64,000 bases of DNA from Paracentrotus lividus (lineage: Eukaryota > Echinodermata > Echinoidea > Camarodonta > Echinidae), in the NCBI GenBank assembly GCA_940671915.1, contig CALNVZ010003433.1:25651405-25715404 (forward strand), read 5' to 3'. The notes beneath the pieces are model-generated. The model saw only the letters and a list, made by a program, of their open reading frames with translations, had not been told where the DNA came from and did no database searches. Numbering within the stretch: the stretch's first letter is position 1; every line of letters begins with the position of its first letter. Of the stretch, positions 48,901 through 60,900 are shown in pieces. Made by a program: the position numbers and the translations under genes.

Positions 48901-51900
48901 GAATAATGACTATTCGCATTCATGCAATCCAATGAATATGACAGTAATCCAACGCGTATGCACCTACCTCTGCACAAGTGATGAGAAATCCAACAATTCT
49001 ATGAACAACTTCAGCAGACCATAGATGGCATCCATAGAGAGACATTCTAATAGTCACTGGTGATTTCAATGCTAAAGTTGGAGCGAGGAGCACTAATAAA
49101 CATGTGATGGTAATTACGGCTTAGGAGATCAAAATGAGAGAGGCGAGATGCTTGTGGATTTTTGCCAGGAAAACCAGTTTTCCATTATTAATACACAATT
49201 CAAACAGCATCCAAGACGACTTTATACTTGGTCTTCACGGATCAAAGAACGAGAAATCAAATTGACTACATATTAGTTCAAGGCAGATGGAGATCCAGTT
49301 TCATGTCAGCGAAGACCCTCCCGGTGCAGATTGTGGATCTGATCATCAACTTCTCGTTTGTACCATGAAAATGAAACTGAGAAGGATAAAGAGGCAGCAA
49401 AAACCAGTCAGATTTGATGTAACCAAGATCAATGAACAATACAGAGTGGAAGTTAAACAAGTTCCAAAGTCTGCTAGAAAGGACTCTGAAGACTCTACTC
49501 CCGAAGAACTTTGGCAAGCATCAAGGAGTGGTGTCCAAACAGCTCATAGAACGCTTCCAAGGTGCAAGAAGAAAAAACCATGGCTAACAGGCGAAGTATT
49601 TAGATTGGCTGATCAGCGAAGAATAGTTAAGTCACAGGGTTTGAAGAACAAAGATCAATGCAGTGAGTATAGTGAGTGAGCAGACGAATTCAACGTCAAA
49701 TACGAAGGGATAAAACGTCGTTCATTAACATGAAATGTGCGGCAGTGGAAAGAGATTGCCGAACAGGGAACGCCAAAGATATGTACAAAGGTATCAAAGA
49801 TCTAACTTCAAAACCTGTTCCAAGACTGAACGTGCTGAAGGATGAGAATGGAAATATCCTTACGGAGGACATTGAAATCAAATCAAGATGGAAACAGTAT
49901 TGTGAAAAGTTATATGCTTCACAAGAAGACGAAGCTGAGGAAGTTGATTTAATCAACATTGAAGACAACAATATTGTGGACAATGAGCCTGATATCTTAA
50001 TCAGTGAAGTCATTCATGCAATGAAGAAATTGAAAATGGAAAATCTCCAGGTGTAGATAATATTCAGGCTGAACTACTGAAAGAGAGTGACGAAGAAGGT
50101 GTTGAATCATTCATAGACTCTGCAAAAAATCTGGATTAGAAGGAATGGCCAGCTGATTGGAAGAAGGCAGTGTTCTTACCCCTGCCGAAGAAGGGAGATA
50201 CACGTGAATGTGTAACAATCGAACTATCTCTTTATTTTCACACGCAAGCAAAATTTTCCTTAATGTGATAGTCGAGAGAATAAGAGATCATCTCGAGAAA
50301 GATTACCACCAGAACAGGCGGGATTTAGGAGGGGCAAGAGGAACCAGAAATCAAATAGCCAAACATGAGGAACCTAATGGAAAAAAGCATGGAGTTCCAA
50401 CATCCGCTATATCTTTGCTTCATTGACTACTCCAAAGCTTTCGATTGCGTGCGTCATAAGCAGCTTGGCGAATAATGACAGAAATGGGTTTCTCCAAACA
50501 TAATACTGAATTAATTCGTTCACATATGAGCACCAGTAGACACGTGAGACACTGAAAGTGGTGACAGTGAATGGTTTGAAATTGGACAAGGCGTTCGTAC
50601 AAGGCTGTATTCTTTCACCGTACCTTTTCAACATATAACGCCGAATATATCATGAGAAGTGCACTTGATGGAGCTGCAGGTAGTGTATCTATTGGTGGAA
50701 GAAAGATAAACAAATCTCAGATATGCTGATGATACACTCATTGCGAGATGCAGAAGATCCAGAATCTCATTGACGAGTCAGTTACGCAGCGAGGAGTTAG
50801 GACTTCGTCTCAACGTTAAGAAACCAAAGTCATGATCTGCGGAGGAGATCCAAACAAGGTGGTGACGGTGGATGGAAAATGTGGAAGAAGTTGAATCTTT
50901 TAACTTCCTTGGCTCATATATAAAGCAACAAAGGAGGAAGTTCTCAGGAAATCAAGAGAAGACTAGCCATGGCGAGATCATCCTGTATTACCTTAAGCGA
51001 TATATGGAAGGACAGAGGGATATCGAAAGAAACTAAAATACACATTATGCAAACGCTTGTTTTCCAATTGCATTGTATGGATGTGAGACATGGTCGTGGG
51101 AATGGCTGATAGGAAGAAAATATTAGCGTTTGAGATGTGGTGTGGCGGAGGATGCTGAGAATATCCTGGACGGAGCATAAGACAAATGAATACGTACTTA
51201 ACCAAATTGGGCAAAACCTACGGTGGTTAATAAGATAGATCGTAGCAAATTGCAATATTTTGGTCATATATGCAGACGACAGGATGATAACATTGAAAAA
51301 AATAATTATGCAAGGTTGCATTGAAGGTAGTCGGAGACAAGGCAGACAGAAACTGAGATGAGCAGATGGCATTAAACAATTAACAGGCCTCTGCCTAGTT
51401 TGCAGCTCATCGCGGGCACAAGACAGAGCTATTTGGAAAAGCATCATCAACAGGGTCACAAAGGGTCAGACATGACCTGTATGACATCGATCGATCGATC
51501 GATGTAAGTAGGTGGGTAGGGAATTCCAAAGAGAAGGAGCTATTACTGAGAAGGCAAGATCACCATCCAGGAATTAGCTGCCTAGTAAATGATGAACGAA
51601 GCGTTCTTGAAGAAGTACATGTACTGGAACGTAAAGAAATCAGATATGATATTTTGGGGCTTATCCATTCAAAATTTTATATTTAAGTAGGAGAACTTTA
51701 AAAGATATTCGGTGATGTATTTATTGGAAGCCAGTGGAGAGAACAGAAGATTAGAGTAATTTGCTCGGATTTCCGAGAGAGGGAGCAAGTCTTGCAGCAG
51801 AATTCTGTATGCGTTGAAGTGGGAGTAAGTGTGTACGAGGAAGGTTAGAAAACATGGAATTACAATAATCTAAGTGACAGGAAATAAATGCATGAGTTAA

Positions 51901-54900
51901 TTTTGCAGTCTTGGGTTGGTCAAGCAATTTCCTAATCTTTCCCATTTGGAACAATCCAAAAGATGCAGACCTGCTTAATGTGCTGCTGTAGGGTGAGGTT
52001 TTTGTCAATCGTCAAACCAAGATCAAATACCCACTCCCTACTCTTCATAGAAATATTTTCAGTATAAACTAAATCCGGAAATGAATTGAATTTCCTGAAT
52101 TTAGAAAATGTTTGAATCATCTCTGACTTTTATTCATTCCAGACAGAGTTTGTTTTGAAAAGACCAAATCTTAAATTGTGGATCTTTTGAGCTGCGTCTG
52201 TTATTTCACTTGGTTTTAATGTATCTGTGTGTCATCCGCGTATATGAGATGCTGCACACCTGGGTGGGATTCGATAACTTTAGACAGCAGACTGGTATAA
52301 AGAATAAAGAGAATTGGCCCAATGAAGGAACTTTACGGGACCCCGCAGGTCAGGGGGAATGGATCAGAAACCGAGTCATTGATGATGACTTGCTGGGTGC
52401 GTCTATGAAGATATGACCAAATCCATTCAAGAACAGTACCGGATATTAAGAAGTGGTGTTGAAGACGATGAAGTAGTAGATTGTGGTCAATTGTATCGAA
52501 AGTGGCTGTATAATCTAAAAGAACTAAAGCTGCTTTGTTACCTTCATTGACGGTCAAAAGGAGGTCATTTAGGAGTTAAGTAGGGCAGTTTCTGTAGATT
52601 GGTGATTTCGATAGGAGGATTGAAAAGTAGGAAAGTTGCCGCTTAAAATAATAATAATAATACATATTTCTAAAGCGCACTTTTCCGGTACAATACCACT
52701 CAAGGCGCAACAATGATTTAACAAAATAATATACAGTAACACATGGAATTAATCTATACATACATAAAATCCATAAACAAAAACTAAGAAATTAACTTAA
52801 CATTCTATACCATTACATATTCAAATACAAAATTTTAAGTACAGGGGGGAATCAATGCTTCCGATGTCTGTAGTTCAGACTTTTATGCAAGGGGGCCGAG
52901 GATCCGTACAACTTATCTGATTTCTTGTTTTGGCTAAAATTTTGGCTCTGGTATCCATTAGGGTACATATTTCTACAATAAACATTTTCTGCTCTTCATG
53001 AAAAAAATTCAATGTGCTTTTATCCTTTATCCAATATGGTAAACTAATGGGCACTGTTACTTTATCCTACCTTAGTGAATAAATGGTTAGGATACCTGCA
53101 TGCACATTGTATTTACTTCTCAATTATTACTTTTTTTATTTGGAACAAATGTATTCATTTCATTAGCAATCATTATTTTACCAGTCAGAATTGATTATTT
53201 AAATGAACTTGTTTAAAACCTAAATAAATAATTCAATAAACAGTAATCAGCTTATTGTGAAAGAACTCCATTTGTTGTTTTCTTGTTGTCCCATTCATGT
53301 GTAAACATGTCTATTGGTATTTTCCTTACCCCATGAATACAGATGTCCCAGATAGACAACAGACATACACTTCAAAAGCTACCATCTTCCTCAATCATGC
53401 CAACAAGATTTCAGACACAGCTAAACTTGTGGCGGAGGCTGGAGCCAGCAATGACAGGCCTCTTGTTGAAGAACTAAACTCAAAGGCACAGGAAGTGAAA
53501 GATCTGGCCCCTCAAGTGGTGGCTGCTGGGAAGGTTTTGCTTGTGAACCCTGGTGAACAGGTGGGTTTAGTCTGTGTTCAATCCTTTCCCCCATTTTTAT
53601 CATTATTAGTATTTTTTTTTATTACTGTTCATCATCATCGTTCATCCAGTAACATTGATTGACATTCAAACTTGTAATTTATTGACGTAGCTGAATTTGC
53701 CAAGATGATTGTAAACATATAGGTCAGCCAGGAATCCCTTGAAAGTTACAAGCCAATTACTTGCTTTATCATCCAGACATCTATGATTTAATACTGAAAT
53801 TTTGAAAACAGTTACCATAACGCTTTTCAGACGGCATGGCTTACTAGACGGCACAGAACTTTAAGCGTAATCTGTGTTATGAGATCCCTGTTCCCACCTT
53901 GCTGCCCTCATTTGTAGATTGTAACAGAGCGATGGTAATTCTTCTGACCATTTCCTTCTATGAAATATTTTGCCCTCCCCTCTCTCTCTCTCTCTCTCTA
54001 TCTCCTCCCCTCCTGTCTCAGAACATGCCCCAGCATCCACCTTAAATTACCCTTTTCTCACTATATCAGTCACACTTGCTTTATTGCTCTCATATTTGTA
54101 TTGTCCTAATATGACCAAATAAGCCAGGTCGGTTTGTGTTATATGTTGTTATCATTTCTATCACAATTGCTTTGCAGTGCGAGATATAAAAATGGCAGAT
54201 GATGACATATCATATTAAAAAAATCAAGTCTAAAGAAGTTGTAAATGATTATTATGCCATTTTACAGACTGCAGTGTCTCATTTTGATGAGCTGAAGAGG
54301 GAGTACATGGGAAAGGTTGAGGCTCTGACTGACTTAGTAGACCAGGCTGTAGATACTGTTGAGTTTGTGAAAGCATCTGGTAAGAAGAAAGGCCACCGCG
54401 CACTATTCGACTTTTGATCTCACGATTAGAAGATTTTGGATTTGAAATAAATATGTGTATATCTTGCAAGCACTGTTTTATTTAGGATCCAGTGTCGGTG
54501 AGTCGTGGGACTGAAAGTCGTATACTGTGCCTTTAGAAAGAGAAAGAAGATTAGCGATGATTCGTTGATGGTGAAAAGGTATCAGGATTGGATCGATATG
54601 TATTTTCTGTTGTAGCTTATAATTTTACAATTTTGGTGTTTTAAATTTTTCAGCTCTTTGTTTTAGATGAATATGGCAGTTATACGAGCAATTATTGGTG
54701 TCATCCATATTTGAGTGTGACAAATCGGCCAACTTAATTAATGATATGCTGGCTGTTGAAAGTGTGGCCCCCTTATCCCCTCTTTTTTTTTCTACATTTA
54801 AAGTTGACCAATGAAAATTTTTATTTAATACCTCGCTAATATTTTTATTATAATAAGACAGCAAATTATATCCCAGGCTATCCTACAATTATAAAGACTT

Positions 54901-57900
54901 GATAAAACAATTCATTAAAAATACATTATTGGAAGTGTTGCCAATTTGCTGAAACAATAATAGTCATATTGAAAAAAAAACCTGCCTCCATGTATTTTCC
55001 AATGATCATATTTGTTAACGTAGAGGAGGCCATCAAGAGGGACAGCGCCACTGTAGCAGCAGCTATCGAACAGAATAATCCAAACGTTATCGCAGAGAAA
55101 GCATCAAGCATCGCCCGCCGAGCTCAGCGTGTTGCCGTGGTAGCATCCAAAGAGGCTGCCAACTCAGAGGATCCCAAGTTTGTTCAGGATGTGAGCAGGG
55201 CAGCCAATCAGCTCTCAGGAGGTGAGAAATCATAGGGTCAGGGGTCAAGTTAATGTTTTACATATATATGTTTTATGAACATCATATGTTATTATGTTTT
55301 ACATAAGAAAATGCAACTATAAGTAAAGTGAACACAGATTAAAGTTCAGGTTTTTTTTTAAATGAATATGAAATACAAGGCAATCCGACCTGCTATTACT
55401 GATGGAACATTTGAAAACACTCCTGACCTTTTACATACCACATTGACTCATACGAAAAAAAATAGCTACTCTTTTTTAATTTAAAATTAAATTTTTATCT
55501 TGTGAAGTGTGTATACTGAAAATAATCATACAAGCAGTATTATTGTTTTCAAGTTATCTGATTTAACACCAGTACTAAAGAGTAAATTATTATGATTGTT
55601 TTATACATTTATTAAATTTTGACTACCGGTAAATGGATTTGATATACCTTAAGATTTATTGCGTACTTCCTTAGTTTTTTGAAATTTGAAGTCTTTGTTT
55701 TTTGGCCTTAATAATATTGTGGAGCGGATTGTGAAGCTTTTTGTAAGTGCAAGTAAAAAGCGACACTTCAACAGTCTCGATAAAACATGGAGATTTTCAT
55801 TCCTATTTTTTTCCCCTCAGATATCCCACCCTCTGTGACAGCCGCTAAAGGAGTTACCCTTAACCCTGTGGATAGGAATGCTCAAGACAAGTGGTTTACT
55901 GCTAACAAACAGGTAAATAATAACAAATATTCACCTTCTTTTACAGGTGATATTAGTACAATACAAATATATTGACTGGTTGGGTGTGCAATATAACATC
56001 CTTTGGATTGTCAGATTAATATTTTCCTCAGGGGTTATACTGTGATGGATAACTGTAATGTTTGACAGCTGCTTGTACTTGTTACTCCCTTAAGAATTAT
56101 TGTTATCATCATTATCTTACTTAATATTGTAATGTACAACAGCAATACATGAATAATATGAATTTATTCAATATACATGATAAGTATTAAATGTCTTTGT
56201 TTCTCCAGAGCTATTTCGTCTATCTTTATTAACATTTTGTTTTTATAAGTTTTAAGTTGATTTTGAAAGGTACATTGTATATAAATTAATGATTTAACAC
56301 TCAAGTTTATGTTATTTTGTATATACCATGACAACTTATCCTTACATTAGTGTGTCATAATTGTGCAATGGTTTTTAAGTCATTACAGTGTACTAAAGAG
56401 ATCATATGTACATATTTTTTTAATATAAGTTAACAATTTTGTAAATGGTGTTTTCTTCAAATTCTTTTGGTTTATTATCCAATTATATTTTGTTTGTAAA
56501 TGGATATTTTTTCAATGTTTGCGTAAAATGATATGTAAAGCCTTCATTTGCAAATGGTTACTGTATAATGACTCTTCCTTCTGTGTTTTTATATGCAATA
56601 TTGTTATATGTGTAATGATTTTGTTCAATATTCATGAAGTATTTTGTTATGAATATATATGAGTTTATCTCCTCTTTAGTTGATGAAGTCTGTTGCAGCA
56701 GTGCGCATACCCCTCACCGTAGAAATACCAGCGGAGCAGTCCCTCCCTCCACCGCCTCCACTCCCCCCTATGGGAGCAATGGAACACACAGCTGTACCAC
56801 AGGTTGTTGAACTCATTCATGCAAATCATATGCAAAGTGATATGCAAATGAGTCCCTATTTGCCCAAATCTCATTAATCATTCATGAAATATGTACAAGG
56901 CTAACCAAAGCAAAATTGCATAATTTATGTAGCATGTGTAGCTGAAACAACAACAGTTGTCCATTTGATTGTGTTAATATGTGTTGTCATAATAATGTTC
57001 ACTGTGTTGTCATTGTGAGTGAATGCACAGGACAGATTATATGATATCATATGCAAATTTATGTAGATTTATTCATGTCTTTAGCTCTAATATTTTCTTT
57101 CCAGACAAGCATTTCTTCAGTGTACTAACTTACAGGTCATCCCACCTATTCCTGTTTAACATTTTAGATTTCTATTGTCAACAGCATGTCTGATGTCCTG
57201 ATGAATATTCATGTAGCACAGGAGTGGAGCAGCCAATCAGCTAACAGCATGTAAATGAGTATGTAGACCCCCTGCAGAGCCATGTTATTCGGATAGGTTT
57301 GTGTCTAAGCACCTGTTAATATATTATCCACACCACCTTCAAGCCTCATTAGTTGGTCTGCCTCTTCAAAAGTACTACCTATAGACGAATTCTGTTTGGG
57401 TGATTTTTTTTCATGGTGGCAGCCATTGCTGGGGGGCTTCCAATGTACTACGCATGCTCCTTGTGAGCGCATGTATGCATAACAAAGGAACATGTACAAA
57501 CACGCAGACATACGTGCACATGGCACACGGGTAGTACATTGGAAGCCCCCGCTATATGGCGGGCACATAGAGGGCTCACTTCAATGAAATGCTGCCCGAA
57601 TTCGTCTATAGGTCAGAAAGTTTGTTTACCTATGCTACACAGTTAAGAATGCACTACAAATACGATGCACCAATATACCAAAATTCAAATTTCTCATTTT
57701 TGGGGGAGCCATTTTGAAGAGGCAAAACTCCTTGTATGAGAGCAGCCCTTTATATGCACCTACTAACCAATGAAAACCTTATTTTGTCAAAATTACAGCA
57801 GGTTTTATTTATTGCAAGGGAAATTCCTTACTTCTGGTTCATTTGTCCTAAAATATTTTGGGGGTTTTAGAAAATGAAAGGGTAGTCCTAACTACACTTT

Positions 57901-60900
57901 GAAAAGATTAAAGAAAGACTTCAGGGAAAGAGACTCTGCTCCAAAAGTATGTCTGTCTTTGCTTAATATTGGGGAAATTTGGCATAAAGGTTTTTGATCA
58001 CCACCTCAAATTTACTAAGCTGTAAAGTGTTCTGAATGGGAGAAGAAAACAAATGAAAAGTTGATTGATTTGGAGTGCTTGATGAATGCTTGTGAGATAG
58101 TGTTTTTGTATGTGTTTTTTCACTGTGTATGTTTGAATGAAAATATGGCTGATAAATGGAGCTAATTTTTATGTTGGAATATACGGTATCTGATGTTTTT
58201 TTAAGAGGAAGAAGCATACATTTTACATTCATGTAGTTTCTATCAAGATTTTGTTAGAAAATAGGATCTACCATAGTAATAGGGTACCAAATTGATAAAT
58301 CACATGATTTTTAAAAAGTTATTTCTTGAGGCATTTTCTCCATAATGTTAAATAATGTTCTAATGCAAACTTCAAATATTAACAGATGCACTGTTGCACA
58401 TCATGCAAAAAAAAGAGAGAAAAGGTCTATAAGACCATCTGCTGTTTGAAATGCACTCTACATTATGTAAATGTACATATACCGCACCTGATAAGCATGA
58501 TTGTACTGTCAAATGTTGCTAATTGTTCCACTCTTGTGCATTCATTTCTGATCAGACATTTTATATTCCATGTCAATACATGTAGCAAAGTTTAAATAAC
58601 TTAATTTGGTATTTGCTTTATTTAAAATTCTTCAAGGAGATATCTTTAAGGAGGTATGGATGGTAGCTATTAAATCATGCCTTCTTTTCAATCAGAATGA
58701 ATAAGTAAGACGACTTGTTTTTGATAATGCATGCTGTCTGAGGTCATGTCTGACCACAATTGGATAGATTTTTATTTAAAACAGCCTAATAACTTGTTTT
58801 AATTCAGTGAATCACATTTGCACAATGCACATGTCATACATGTATAAAAATGAAAATGGCTTAGGATTAAAGAAAATTTAATTAGTTTAAGGGAAACCGG
58901 TAGGAATGAATGAGTTAATTAGCCAGTTTGTCTATAAACTGATTGGATAAAAGTTACATAAACCAAAGCAAACCTAATCAAAACCATCACCTGAAATTTT
59001 AAGAATGCAGATTTTATTATAGAATGAATTAGTAGAGTGGATGTTTAGGTTTCATCTAAGCCTATATAAAAAATAAAAAAGTAAATTGTGATATGCAAGA
59101 CACCATTATTGTTATCATTTTTACTTTTAATATCATCATTTGATTGCAATTTTGTAATAGCAGCTATGATGAATAAAAATATTCAATAAGGCAAAGCATT
59201 TATCATGACTTGATTGGGTGGTTTCTACTTATAGAGGGGGCCTTCTTTTGATCCAGTTCAAGCATCATCAGGGTATTCAACAGAGACTGCGCCCCCTGTG
59301 CCTCCTCCACCACCAAGCTCCGCCTACTCCAACCAAGCCACGCCCTCTTATCAGGTTGACTATTATATGTTCATATCATTAATACAGAGCTCCTGTTTGT
59401 CGTGTATTGTAAGGTTATGTTTCTGATGAGGTTACAGGTACATTACACCTTGAAATCAAAACTCTTAACCTGCTGCCTAGAGGATCCAGTTGTGCCTAGA
59501 GGATCCAGTTGGTTCCTGTATTAGGTCAATAGGAAAGAGATAACTCAGTTGTCAAAATATTCCACCCTTGATCCACAGTTTTGAGAAATTTTACCTGTTG
59601 ACTATTGAGTGAATGACTATGGATCCTTTTAAATTCCAATCAAGACCTCCTGTGATAAACTTATCACAAATTCACTTCAGGTTTTTTTTTAAAATCCCTG
59701 TCATGCTGTGTGCAGGAAATATTGACCCAAATTTTAAAATGACTGATTACAACAAAACAAGGGAAAATGGATGCCATGGTATTACATCAGAGGGGAGTTT
59801 AATACTGCAAAACTTTGCTTCATTAATGCTGAATTCAAGACACGATTATGGAAATTATGAGGGGAATTCAGGATTCAATTAACACGATAATGATTAAGAT
59901 ATAAGTAATGCATAACTGCTTGTGTGTTAGATATGCAATTGAATGAAAAAACAATTGTTTCTTTGGAAATCCTCCTTTGAACCTGATCAGCATAATGCTT
60001 GTTTACTATTAATGTGAGGGAGAAATAAGTTAAGTTGGCATGGAGAGAGAGCAGCCATTTCAGAATGTGTTATGAAACACCCGTCATGAAAAAAAAAAGA
60101 GAAGAGAGGAATCATGGCATTTGAAAATTTCCAGTGTTTTAATTGCATTCCTCTTTTTCATCCTGTCACCTCACAGCCACCCTACCTTGATGCCGATCCA
60201 CCTACTCCTCTTCCTCCCCTTCCTCAGTCGTACTCATCCTCTATTGATCATCACCATGACTACCAACCAACCTATCATCCTGATTCCTATTCTCTTCCTC
60301 AAACCACCTTGAATGATGAGGTTAACCTTCTTCTGTTTTGTGTTCCTCTTTCTTTTTAAAGTTTTCTTTTCTTATAACTTGACCTCCTGAAACCCCTTTC
60401 ACATCTGACACCATGCCACCCTAATCATAGTCCTAAATCTAACCCTTCCCCTAACCCTAAAATTAACTCCAACGATTACCCTAATGCTAAGCTTGAAGGT
60501 TACTCTATTCGCTGTTATTTTCAGGTACCTTGAAACACATTTACAGGTTCTTAAATTCCCGCTGCATGGTCTTAAGCATTATTTGACCCATTTGATAAAT
60601 GCATAAGAAAGCATGCCCATGTATTCCCCAGTTTTCCCACAAAATTAAGTTAGTATTTGGGAACCAAATTTAGCGTTAAAGATATGTTTGTAATATGGGG
60701 TTATTTTTAGAGTTGTGGAATTTTGTTTTGCCCCCAAATTATCTATGTTCATACCTGACTTTATATGTTGAGTGTTGACTAACCTCTCTTTGTGTCTGTT
60801 TCCATCTTTCTTTCTTTCTCTCTCCAGGAAACTCAACTGAATCATTCCCTCCCCTCTTATGACCCCCTCACCTCTGTGACCCCTCTCCATGACCCTCAAC

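Larger units (their letters stand above)
46957..53342. other. Vinculin intron 10, LINE-filled
   Basis: It holds an AAT-rich tract (47025-47070), a cluster of four TGTGACG motifs (47631-47715), an RTE-like LINE (about 48170-51503), an L2/CR1-like LINE on the other strand (51507-52565) and an (AAT)n-led repeat (52645-52760). The stretch 47080-48170 is unclassified. Confidence 0.75.
53561..56679. other. Vinculin introns 11-14
   Basis: 53561-54267 (TC microsatellite at about 53978-54000), 54380-55023, 55222-55820 and 55913-56679. AT-rich; no extra exon, RNA gene or mobile element recognised. Confidence 0.7.

Noticed and set aside
60430..60490. CCCTAA-like words suggesting telomere repeats
   Set aside because: Only a few irregular copies; the stretch is an ordinary C/T-rich intron segment before exon 18.
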